From: Trochalopteron elliotii
Taxonomy: Eukaryota > Chordata > Aves > Passeriformes > Leiothrichidae
Direction: 5' to 3'
NCBI GenBank assembly: GCA_024734555.1
Contig: JANPWX010000443.1
Coordinates: 792,873 to 856,872 of the forward strand
Length of the DNA: 64,000 bases
How positions within the stretch are numbered: the first letter of the stretch is position 1; each line of letters starts with the position of its first letter. Shown one piece after another: positions 1 to 11,400 of the stretch. A program made the translations under genes and the position numbers. The notes under the pieces were generated by a model. The model was given only the letters and a program-made list of their open reading frames with translations. It was not told the origin of the DNA and did no database searches.

Positions 1-59
1 AAGGAAGGAAGGAAGGAAGGAAGGAAGGAAGGAAGGAAGGAAGGAAGGAAGGAAGGAAA
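1..59. repeat. (AAGG)n tetranucleotide microsatellite, cut by the window edge
   Basis: An uninterrupted AAGG tract of almost fifteen copies runs from the first base. Its true length is unknown because it continues past the left edge. Confidence 0.97.
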
Positions 60-1766
60 TTCCCCAGCAATCTTTTAGGAGCCATTTCCTCAGTTCTCTA
101 CAGATGGTAGCACACTGCAGGCTCTGGAGCGACCTCCCTTTTCATCCAGTCAGCTTCAACACTGAATGGGCTCAGAATATAAAGAATATGGGCCTTGTAC
201 TGCACAGCATCACATACTGTCAAGAAAGGTTCAGATAAAATCCACCCACAAATACATGAGTCACAACTCAGAAACATATTCCAGTGTAGACATATCCTGA
301 GTCACTTCCATCTCAAAAGCTTATAAATATTTAGCTAGCCACTTAGCTTTTAATTTAGCAGAACAAAGGTTTATTAGACAAATATCCATAATTATTTTTC
401 ACTAAGAAAGTTGTTAAATACTTCCACTCTTGCAAGCTCCTTTTCATTTCCATACAATCCAGAATTATTAGGTACATATAACTGACAAAAATCCTAATTG
501 AACTAGAACCCAGTTTCTCTGGTTCTTCTGTAATTATTTGCACCTATTTCTAATACCAGCTTTGTCTGTTGTAAGAATATAATTTCATTTAAGCAGTAAC
601 TGGTGAGTGACTGGATACATCTCTTCTGATTTGGGCTGGCACATCAGCTCCTTCTAAAGACCACTGTCAGTCAGACCATGCTGGAGTCAGTGAAGATGTA
701 CATGGACACATAAATGAAAAATAATCAATATATTTTCTGGAAGAACCAGCTGAGGTTTTGGGAAACTCTGTATAAAAAAAGGTTTGTGTATATCTCTGGT
801 TTTGCCAGTGGGAGGAAGGGAGGATAAGAATTACAATATTTAAGGTATTGCCTTAAAAAACCTACCTGTTATTTTTTTATAAATCGTAGATTTGTTGTTA
901 TGACTGCAAGTGTTTGAGTTAAAAATATTTTTTTTATGTAAGGATGCATAAAAGTTACATCCCTCCATTTAACAGGCTGAGCTAGAAGCCAGAGAATGTT
1001 TCAAAGATCATCTTCCAGTGCAGACTGTTCAGAGACTGCTGGAGTCCCACCAATCCCAGCTACACAGTGCTCCTCTAGCAAAGCTGTTGGAAACTTGGAA
1101 CTGAAAGATAATCAGCAAAGATTGGCTGATAAGCCAAGGTTGGTTTGGTGTTTTCTTTTTTTCCGTGGTCAGTGGTGCTTCTTCTGTTTTGCCATTTTGG
1201 TTGGTTGATCTTTATGTCAGCAATTCACACACACAGATGCTATATGTTGTTTTAAATTTTGATAAATCAGAATGTCTATCCATGTCATTGCTGTGCTATA
1301 GGGAAAAACACTGCATCATTCTCCATACAACATAGACAACAGGCTCTTATTTACTCTGGGCTGAATTAAAGATTTGCATCCTTACCTACAGGGAAATTGG
1401 TGGTTCAAGAAGAGCATGGGGATAGTAGCAAGACTAATGCCTGTCTGGAAAAAAACCAGACTTGGGTAATTTGGGAATGGGAAAAAGGAAAGGACAGCAT
1501 AAGGACCAAATCAGCAGAGTAGTCCTTGTGGCCTCAGTACAGGTGACAGGAGGAGCAAAGCCTTCCCAAAGAAAGAAAGGAGCCTGGCAACTGCAGTAAC
1601 CCACCAAAGCCTAAACAAATGAGAAAGGAGAGGTGAGCTTTTCTCTCAATATAGCATGTATTATTATACTGAAATTGCCATAGCAATAAAGCTACAGCTC
1701 TTTATTATAGCATGAAAAACTAATCAAAATCAACCATCAGAGGCAGCTGAACCCTGATGAACACAG
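60..1766. other. Intergenic sequence, no gene recognised
   Basis: AT-rich single-copy-looking sequence. The open frames here are short, start at arbitrary positions and show no conserved family motif or splice-site context. In the conserved gene order SEC62 is expected further to the left; no SEC62 exon was recognised here. Confidence 0.6.
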
Positions 1767-1829
1767 GGGTTTGGAACTGGATGATCTTTAAGGTCCCTTT
1801 CAACTCAAACCATTCTGTAATTCTATGAA
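1767..1829 (+). mobile_element. CR1 LINE 3' tail fragment
   Basis: The segment reads like the CR1 3' end in sense orientation: a 'ggaactggatgatcttta' block, then 'aggtccctttcaactcaaa', and it ends with two diverged octamers (attctgta, attctatg). It is a short 5'-truncated copy, the usual form for CR1 in birds. Confidence 0.8.
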
Positions 1830-3425
1830 CATAGCCTCATAAAGTAGACTTGTTATTTTCCAGTGAATAATAAAGGGCTTAGGGAGAACATTACCTTTGG
1901 CAAGGTATCAAAACGAGAGCTATATCTAATTTTGGATGATTTTCCATAAAGTTTCTGATGCTGAAGGTGACTCAAAACACTGTACAACCAATCAACAATG
2001 TATGAGGGTAATTGGAAAGTTGAAAATACAAGAAATTTCTAGAGAGTTTAAAATTTTAAAACCCAGAGTGGGTTATTTTTTCTGTTTTCACACTCAAAGG
2101 TTAATTTAATATTCTGAAAAGTGTTCTGTGGCAGATTCACAATTGTATAAAGTCTTAGAATATAAAGTTTTATAAAGTGGCATGGGTATGGGTCAGTTTG
2201 AAATACCACCACCTTGTGAACCTATGTTCTTTTGTTTGTGTGCTGGATTAAAGTGACTGATTCAGACCTGGTGGGAATTCTGCATGAATTTTCTATGTTT
2301 ATAGCATTTTTTAGAGATTCTTCACCTAGGAAATTGATCAGAGAATTATCTGTTTAGGGTCATGTGAGTTTGTATTCCACATCATCATCATCATCTGCAG
2401 CCTACATGAGGGTAGAAATCCAGGCTGTTGTAGGAAAGACAAGCCATTTCTTCCTCTTCAGGGCTTTCCTGAATCTGTTATTTATGATACAGGACCATTT
2501 TGCCATATGTTTGTTTTACCTTTTTATTAATCTTGTCTTTAACATTGGCCCTATTAAAAAAAAAAAATCAGGAACTCCTACAACACCTCATAAAAAACAT
2601 TCTCTTCTTCATTAACTTCATCACTGCTATGGACTAATACAGCAATAGATGTTAAATGAAACATTTCTAATGATGCAACATGTATTAAAACACACAATCT
2701 GCATCCCACTGTGATTTTAGTTGCATTGCAGAAAAAAATGGATGCAGTGGGGGCACAGGCACCAGAAAGTTGTTAGGAAGCAGAGTTCTGCCAGCTTTAT
2801 TTGGTACTTGTGATTGCTACTGAATCCCCTTGCAGCTGGAATAAACAATAAATGTCCAAAGAGAACATGAGAATTAGTAAGGCCTCAGTGTTTACATATA
2901 AACACAATTCCTGAAAACACATCAACCTCTGGAAATATTGGTCTGTCTACTGATTCTGTGTACTTTTTAATTATTTTTACCTGTTATTTTCATTTTCTCT
3001 GAAGTGTTTGTAGGAGAGGAAACATTAATTACCAGTGGTATTTCCTCCATTAGAAATAGAATCTATTATGTCTGTTTAGGTAAATCCCTTTCCTTCCTAT
3101 TTCACTTCACAACTGTTTACTGTTCAGGGCTTATTGCATTTTGGCTGCTGCAGCACATCTCCCCAGCACAGGAAGCTGTGAAGTAATTCCTTTTGTCATT
3201 TTGGGAAGGGGAGCCCAGTATGTGCAAAGGATCGTATGTTTGGTGGGTTTTTTTAATTGTAGAAGTAATACAAGACTGCAAACTTTGCATCCCAACCTTA
3301 TCAGCTTTTATCATTGTTCATGTCTGACCCATTTACAAAAATAATCACACTCTTCAGAAGCACATTTCAGTCCTTCCTCCCTGGCATGTGGGACTTCAAG
3401 TCAGGCTTTTTTCTGTTGTTACTTT
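1830..3425. other. Intergenic sequence, no gene recognised
   Basis: AT-rich sequence downstream of SAMD7. It has a short A-tract near 2,555 and scattered T-runs. No exon with a family motif was seen on either strand. Confidence 0.55.
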
Positions 3426-3625
3426 AGAAAAACGAGTAACGTTTTTTCGTGTCTTCGCCCTTAACGTGCCCCCGGTAGTTCAGGTGCGCTGCCTTTCCCC
3501 TCGGAGGGACAGCGGGTGACCGAGTGGCCTCGCAGCGACATCTCGTGGCCCGACTCCCCTGAACAGTGTCAGAGATTCTCTTCCAGGGGGGAAAAAGGTC
3601 TCGTGTGGATTGAGGTGAATATTTC
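3426..3625. promoter_or_regulatory. CpG-rich patch, possible regulatory element
   Basis: About sixteen CpG dinucleotides fall within roughly 200 bases, while the flanking kilobases are AT-rich with few CpGs. A near-match to a CTCF core lies inside it at 3532-3550. The patch is about 1.6 kb beyond the SAMD7 stop codon, between SAMD7 and the expected position of SEC62. It could be an unmethylated regulatory element, an insulator or the remnant of a GC-rich insertion; no exon was recognised in it. Confidence 0.4.
3532..3550 (-). promoter_or_regulatory. CTCF-like core motif
   Basis: Read on the minus strand this is ggccacgagatgtcgctgc. By eye it matches 13 of 15 positions of the CCASYAGRKGGCRSY consensus. 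One mismatch falls in the invariant GGC part, which weakens the call. It sits in a CpG-rich patch at the boundary of a gene block, a plausible place for a CTCF site. Confidence 0.3.
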
Positions 3626-5214
3626 ACACAGGGAGGAAGTGGGACGCCATTAGAAAACCAAGTCATCAACTCTGTTTAATCACATAAGTGACACTGTCAA
3701 CGTGATTGTCAATTGTACAGAAGATAAGTTGGGAATTGTTTCATATGCTAAAAAGAATATAGATATTTGCCATTTTTCCAAAGGTTGCAAAGTTTGGACA
3801 GTATGTTAGGATGGACACCTGAGGTTGCTGTTGCAAACATCTAATCAAACATTATCTAGTCCACAAATATAACAAAGACATAAAACAAATTATCTCTGGC
3901 TAAAAAAAGAGAATAGAATATGGAAATACTTCCCCTCCTCGTGTTTAGCCACTCATCATCTAAACAGCTTCATACTTCTTGGAGTTTCAGCACTTGAGGC
4001 CACACAAACTAAACTAAGGGGAGAAAATTTAAAGTAGCAACAATACAGCAGGTCCACAGTCTATCAACCCTCAATTTACAGAACTTGTTTTTGTCGAAGA
4101 TATTTGTGTGTCCTTTGGAGTAAAGAAGAGCTCTTGAGGGAGGAGAGTGGAAGTGTACTGACTTCAAACTCTGTGTGGAAAACCAGTGTAGGACCAAACC
4201 CCTAAAAAGGGAACAAGGATAAGTCACACAGGAATCACAATAAATGCTGGGGATTTGTCCTTAGCTAAAAGCTCTATTTCATGTCCTTGTTTGCTGGGAG
4301 ATAATGACTCATCAGTGGCAGAAGTGAGGGGAAACCATATTTTTCCAGAGAAAGGGGAGCTCGCAGGCTGAACTGATGGCCGCTTCCAAAGTGAAGAATA
4401 CTGAACATGCTGCTGAGGGAAGCCTTTCCATGGCTTGCCCAGGAATGGGATGGGAAGGGTGTTCTGGCAGAGGCTGGCAGGAACCAGGTGGCTTTGAGCT
4501 GCTGCCTGCAGGGAATGTCACTGTCCCAGGGACTGGCCTTCACCAGAGGCTGGTGACTCAACTCAGCCTGCAGTCACGAAAAGCAAATTCCAGCCCTGGT
4601 GATAAGAATGCCTTGGAATAATTAAATCTGCTCTCACACATGGTATTTTTGTGTTCAATCTGTGTATCTTTGTAAGCTGTATACCCTTGCCAGGCACTTA
4701 GAAAGGTTTAGTTCTGGAGTAGCAACGAATTAACCCAAATTACTGAGTCTGGGGTATATTTCTGTGTATTCTGTAGGCAGTTCCATATTGTCCCAATGAA
4801 TTCCATGTGAGTGTTCTGTATGTTTTGTTCAACAGAAGCAGAAGACAGCCATGTTTGGAAGCTGTGACTTTTCCATGTAGTTTCTCAGCTGCCCACTGGA
4901 ACACACTGTAAGACACAGAGTGCACTCTGAGTCTCTGACAGCTTTCAGTGATAACCTTGGACTTCAATGAAAAATACAATTTACCTGTTATCTCTACTGG
5001 TATTCCTTTCAATGAATTGCACTTGAAAGTAATTGCACTAACCTGTAGCTGCATTTCTGAATGCCTTTCAGATACAACACTTCCTCATGCTGCTTTGGCA
5101 GCTTATTTCCTTCAGCCCCAGCCTTACAGAGGTTTCAGGCTGTAGCTTCTTCTCAAACACTTTGTAACTAGAGATTGCTGGATTATTAAAAACACGTTAT
5201 GTCCTGGGATTAGC
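3626..5214. other. SAMD7 3' flank, probably including its 3' UTR
   Basis: This sequence follows the SAMD7 stop codon in the direction of transcription. No strong AATAAA was found on the minus strand, so the 3' UTR end cannot be placed. Several open frames (for example 4274-4621) overlap on both strands and have no recognisable motif. Confidence 0.4.
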
Positions 5215-5487
5215 TCAACTTTTCTGGAAAGCAATCATCTGGAAGTCAGCCTGGGATCCAGCTGTGTCACATGGATTTTCCCTGCTTTCTGAAACGATCT
5301 GTTCCACTGCTTGGGATGTTTCTGGGTCCTGGGAGCAGGGACTGTCCAGGGTGTCCCCGCTGCTGTTGCAGTGCAGAGGGGAGGCCATGTCAGAGGGCTG
5401 CTCCGAGGGTTTCCCTGGAGCAGGAGGCAGGGGCAGGGACAGAGGTACATTCATCATGTAGAACACGTTGCCCAGACGCCGGGACAC
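5215..5487 (-). CDS. SAMD7: SAMD7 coding exon 8 (end of SAM domain, C-terminus)
   Basis: The exon opens in phase 0 after a ttaaag acceptor and reads VSRRLGNVFYMMN, the last SAM helix. An 80-residue proline/serine-rich tail follows, ending FQKS before a TGA at 5217-5215. The tail is longer than in mammalian SAMD7, and its SLPLPP stretch recalls the SAMD11 tail. Confidence 0.93.
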   Translation of the reverse strand: MSRRLGNVFYMMNVPLSLPLPPAPGKPSEQPSDMASPLHCNSSGDTLDSPCSQDPETSQAVEQIVSESRENPCDTAGSQADFQMIAFQKS

Positions 5488-8400
5488 CTTTAAAGGCAAA
5501 GGCACAATTGCAGCAATTACTTCTTGCTGTTAAAGCCATTAAACAATCAAGCCTGACTGATGCAGCAACACCAGGGACATCCCAGGCATCTCAATTTTAT
5601 TGAGATACTGTTCTCACATTCTTGTGAAAAAAAAAAAATCTTTTCCATTTTCACTCTCTTATATTTTTCTAGGCCCAGGTTGTGGAAGAAGCTTGTCAAT
5701 ACCTAACTTGGGGCTGTTGGGCCTGACAGGAGGATCCTCCTGCTCCCAAGGTGCTGCAGCATCCCGGGACAGAGGGGAGGCAAACTGCCAGCTAGGAGTG
5801 GGGCTGGTGGTTGGAATGGGAGAAGAGTGAGGGAGTACAAGAGGTTAAAAAACAGAGAAAAGAACCAGCAACAACAGAAACACAGAGAGTTGGTATTAGT
5901 GGATGAAATTAAGGGCAGAAAACTGCAAACAGAGAGGGACAGCCTGTTCCTGAAAAATGTACAGTCATATTCCTTACTGTCTCCCTGTGTGCCATGGTAA
6001 CATACAGGAAAGCAAAAGAAAACTTTGCTGGGGTTAATTTATTTTCTCCCAATATTGTGGCAGTTACCTTACCAGTGAAAAAAAAAAAAAAGTGCTTTAG
6101 TTTGGGAAAATTCCCTCCTTGTAATTTTCTGGCACTTTCATGTTAATGATCATACCTGAGAGCGGATTTTTAAAGCTGGTCCAAGCTTTAATCCCATTGT
6201 ATCCAGGAGATGCTCCTCTGTTAGCAGGGGAAGGGTTTCTCCATCAATAGCATGGTCTTTAAATATCTGATGAAATGATAAAATGCATCATAGTGTGCTA
6301 AAATAGACTTTATAATTTTTCATGCTTAACCCTGAGGCACAAACAGTAAAAAGAAGAAATAATAATTTTACTGTTTTATTTTTGTATTTATCTCCTAACA
6401 GCACAAAAACCCCTACTATCATACTTGTAATCTTGGAACAATCTACTATCCTCCCACATTTACATTTTCTTGCTGACATTTAAATCTAGATGGTCCTAAA
6501 GACCTGGAAATGTAATGAATGTTTATAATCACCTGGGCATAATCTGAGCAGCCAGGGAGGCTGACAATGAAGCTGTGCACATCATCAACTGTCCACTTGC
6601 GAATGTCTTCCAGGGAAGAAATGTCTTCTCCATTCAGGATCAGGCCATGAGCTCCTTAGAGGAGGAAACACAGAAGTTATCTTGGTAGAATTTTGCTGGC
6701 AAATCAGGAGGAAATGGCTGTTATCATGAGAATTTTTACATCTTTTCAAACCTAATATATTAACAGCAGGGTGTAGTGACTTGCAGATACAGGAGTCCTA
6801 GACACAAAATCACCAGATAATGAGCAGAACCTGGGTCTGAAGGGGTTTATTTTGTTGGCTTCTTTTGTTTACTGCTGGCTCTGTACCTACCTACACATGC
6901 AAATCATGCTGCAGGACTTCCTCTAATGAGTGCATTATCCAGTGCTTTTTCTTCTTTAGACTTTACTGTTACTTTAATTTGGCTAATATTTCAGTAGAAC
7001 AGATCCAAGCCTTTGCTAGTCCATAGTGCCTACTGTGAGTTAGGACATATAGAAAAGTTATGGGCTGAAGAGGGAGGCTAACTCACAACTTCATTCAGCA
7101 ATTTTGTATGTTTTGATTGAAATTCCTTTTTAAACCAAGAACTGAATACAGATATTACTGTTTGCAGCATGAGAATTCTACTTTTAGTTGCAATGACTCT
7201 ACCATACCAAAAACTCACTTAAAACAGAGGGAAGAATTGAGAAACCAAATCAATAAAACCAGATTATATTAACATGCCCCTCTAACTGTAGTCTGGAAGT
7301 CTGACAAACCTGAAGGTAGCAATGGGTTGTTGGGCACTGGAAATCCATATGGCAACGCTGAGAATGGGATTGCAGAAGGATACAGGTATTTGTCATCAAA
7401 AGCAGCACAGGAGCTGTTGGCTTCCTTCTCATTTGTGTTGCTGCAGCTGGTGGTTTCAGTAGGAATTTCATGAGGAGCACAGTTTTTTCTCAAGCCTTGT
7501 TCAAACTCTTTGCAGTTCTTGGCAGCTGCAGATGGCTCCGTCTGGTTTTTGCTCTGCTCGTGTTTGTTTGGTGTCTCCACCTCGACTTCTTTCTTGTCTC
7601 CTTTCTCCTCATCCACTGCAGCTGAGGCAGAGTCGGTGCATTTGTCATCCGCCTGGTTCTTTGTGCCGCTGGCGCTGCCCTCGGCGGTTTTGTGATTCCC
7701 GGCTCTCCTCCCCGGGCGGCGGCCCCTCTCCCTTTGCAGTGTGGTGACTGGCGGGTACGGGCTGCTTGCCATCAGCACGGTGTTGCCATGGATTTCATCC
7801 AGGCTGGTACGATGGACGTACAGGTCGTTGGCGAGGTGCCCCTCAGGGAGTCTGTGCCTGCCACGGAAAGCGATGGGACTCGCTGGCATCCCGTGGTAAA
7901 GGAAAGGGGCTTCCAGGCCCAGGAGTCCTTTCCGATGGGCTTTCTCCATCTCCTTTTGCTGAAAAATAGCACTCATCTCCATTTCCATTCTAAGAGACAC
8001 ACAGAGCATGGGCAGTTAGGGCAGCTCCGGTCCTTCATCACCTTTTTTTTTAAATTATTTTTCAGCAGCAGAATAAAACTCAGATAAACAAGTAGGCAAG
8101 AGTACTACTTGTTCTGTCCCTCCTCTACATTGCTGTGCGTGAGAGGGTACAAACTGCAGGTGGAATGGCAAACCTGGCTGTATTAAATGTGCTGTCAGTA
8201 AGCTAAAAGAAAGGGAAAACATCTTCCATGTGATGACTCTGGATAATACTTCAGACAAAAAAAAAAGTGTTATTTGCATATTGGCAATCCAGACATGGGG
8301 ATTATATTCACATTTGGAAAATAGTCTTCAGAGTCATAAAGGTTGAAGACTAAAGAAAATAATTGATTTATACTATCACTCAGAAATTTATACTGAAAAC

Positions 8401-11400
8401 TGCAAAATTCCAGTGATATTGTAACTGATAAAGAACAAGAATGATCTTATCTATGGAACCTGTGCATCTATTCAGAGTAAGCTAATGCTAAGTCTCTTGA
8501 GTAACCCTCCACAGGGCCTGGCACCTGAGCATGGTTCTGAGAGTGTAAAAGGGTGAGATCCTGGTGGGAAGTGTTCAGCTAATCTCCCTCCTTCTGGATG
8601 AATGCTCCAGAGTCTGTGCCAGCTTCCTGCTCCTGTCATAGTGGATGGGAGGGATTGCCAGTATACAGAAAATACAAGTAGTAGCATTTTTCCCTGTTCT
8701 ATCAACCTTTGCTGGCATCAGCTTTTTCTGGAGCCAGGCCAGTGATCAAACAGAAAGGTAGAGCTCCTGGAGGAGCTTTGAGGAGCTTTCAGTGGGATTT
8801 CTGCATCTTTGGAAAAGAGCCTGTGTAGTAAAGCACTTTAAAGTGCATCAAGATAGCTTTCTTGACACTGCAATGAGTATAACAGGTCACAGAGAGTCTG
8901 ATTTTCAGGAGTGTAAAATTGTCAGGAAAATGGTTTGGGCAAAAGCTATCTATACAGATTTTTGGTATGAGGAGGAATTATTTGATCACACCATTCAGGG
9001 CTTTTTGTCTGCCTTCTTTTCATCTTTGAAACAACCTCCAACTTATTGATTTTCTGCTTTCAGAGATACAAAGGAAGTGTTTTGTCTATGTGCAGTGTCC
9101 TTGTACATTTTGTCTGATTGTCGTTATTCCCACCCAGCTCTTGAGGCGGCAAAAAACAGCAGAAAGTTATTTTTTACATTCCTGCCTCCTCCTCCAGCTG
9201 AGATAGCCTGTTCCTGTCAGGACCAGCAAACAGAGCTTTGGGATGAGGCAAAGTCCCTTGGAGAACACAGGTTTGAGCCCAGGTGTTCAGCAGCACAGCT
9301 GCACCAAGTACAGGAAATTGTCAACATTTGATTTCTGGGACAGCTGAAAGGAGCAAGTGCAGCCCTAAAGGTGACCTGTGCTGCAGAAAGCTGTGTGAAC
9401 ACAGTAGAAATTGCCAGGGTGGCAAAAAACTGGGGTAAAAGGTTTGTAAGGTGTAGGTGAGCTGTTTCATGTTGGAGTTTTGCAGTTTGGTGGCCTGAGG
9501 GAAGAGCCTGAACAGGCACGACCAGCTCTGATGTGGCTGTGGGTGTATGAGATGGCCACGTTTGCTGCCAGTTATTTCACTTGTTTTTCTCAGGGATTTT
9601 GCCATGTGGCAAAAGCTACAGGAAATGCATTGCTGATGCAAATCTTGTGCTTGGAGGAGTTCAGTAATCAAGCTTTGCTGACTTAAGAGCTCAAAACACT
9701 TCCGTCATAATTCTTTTCAGATGGATATACAGAACTTATCTGTTCTTTGCTCTTAGTCTCCCTGTGTGAGGGCACTGCCACTGAGAAGTGCAGCCCAGTG
9801 CAGGAGTGGCTGAGGTTGGAGCTCCTCTGTGGAAATGGTGTGGCTGTGAGGGGGGGCACTGGTGGTTTCTTAACCAGTGAAACTGGTACAAATAACTGGG
9901 CTTTCTACAGTCACTCTGATATTCCAGCTCTTTGGTCAAACGAGGCAAACTGCCCACCCTGGTAGGGTGGAGACACAGCTGCTCATCCCAAGGGTCCAGC
10001 TACAGGCTTGAAGTGTTGTTTGTGATATCACACAGCTGCAAAGTTTGAATTTGTTTTTGAACTTTTGTAACTTCAGGGCATTTGGATCCACAGTTCAAGG
10101 ACTGTGGCTGCAGCTTGTTCTTTTCCTTAACCAAGTTAAGGGGTTTGTTTATTTTTGTTATATCGTTTTAAGAATAAAAGCAAAATAGGGCAAGCAGAAA
10201 GTCAGTAGCTTCAGGCCTTAATTGATATTCAAGGGCCCTCTGCTTCTCTGGGTGACTTGAAAAACAATCTCAATCACTTTGCTGCTTCAATCCTGGCATG
10301 CACCTCAGAGCAAAGCTTGCTATTGATTACCTGGCAATATTTTGCTTTTGAACCAGTTCTTGTCTTCTGGCCACAGCTTCCATGGATTCTGGTGGCAGAA
10401 AGCTGTATCCTTAAAGGGAAGGGGAGAAAAAAAATCTTTAAGATTCACTTGTTTCCTCATGCAAATGCACAACCCCCAAAGCAATGCAGAGACACTTTAA
10501 AAAACTTTTTAAGTCTTCAACTGTGGGCTTCACTAGGAAGGTGATAGGATTTCAAGTTAAATCCTATTTGTTGTCATTGTTTTGGTGGGAATATGTAGAA
10601 AGAACATGAAGTCCATCATCGGGTGTTTTTAGGATTAGATCTGTAGTTAGGAATACCTGCCATTAACCACAAAGGAAGGAGACAGCAGGGTGGTTTTATT
10701 TGGTGACTTATACCTTTGAAGTACATGTAACTGCTCAGAAAATAATAGCCATCAGTTGAGCAAAGCAAACCTGCACCTTCAAGACTGCTTTCAGCCTGGA
10801 GGCTGTGCAATTTTAAATTACATTTCCTCTTGACAGACTCTCTTATTTGAGATCCACATTAAAGTGGGGAAAGAAGCTGATATCAGAATTTTTTCTTGGT
10901 GTATTGATGTGACATTGAAAATACATTCGCTCATCTCAATGAAACACTCTTAAGCAGCTCACTTTGTATAAAGTAATATGTAAATGTTTGTGCAGCGTGA
11001 CATGAGTGCCATGGTTGTGATGTCCAGCCTTCCCCTTGGAGCTGTGCCCTGTAATTTTGAGCCTTTATTAAAAAGGACTTGTATTTGCTCTACCTGAATT
11101 AAGGGGCATGTGGTATTGTCATTAGAGAATATGATCAGTATAAAGCAGCCAATGCTCATATAAGAGGAAGAGTAAAATGTAGTGTAAAAGTGTTGCTGAG
11201 GAGCTATTTTTTTAGCTGTAGCCTTTTGTTTGGGTGTGAAAATGCCTGGAAAATACAAAAAGAAAAGGAGGAAACAAAAACATGCAGAAGACTCTGGGAA
11301 CTGTATTTAACAAAAGCTAGAATGGATATGCTTAGACCTAAACTGGCACAGTTTAGAATCTCTGGTGAGCAGGCTACCTGTTTTTAGTAAGACGAGAAGA

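Noticed and set aside
4274..4621. Overlapping open frames on both strands near 4.3-4.6 kb
   Set aside because: They have no recognisable domain or splice context; they are better explained as chance frames in a locally GC-richer SAMD7 3' flank.
7990..8009. ATG at the head of the long SAMD7 open frame as a start codon
   Set aside because: The sequence before 7989 ends in a clear gtctcttag acceptor, and exon 4 at 10331-10409 joins in phase, so this ATG is intronic.
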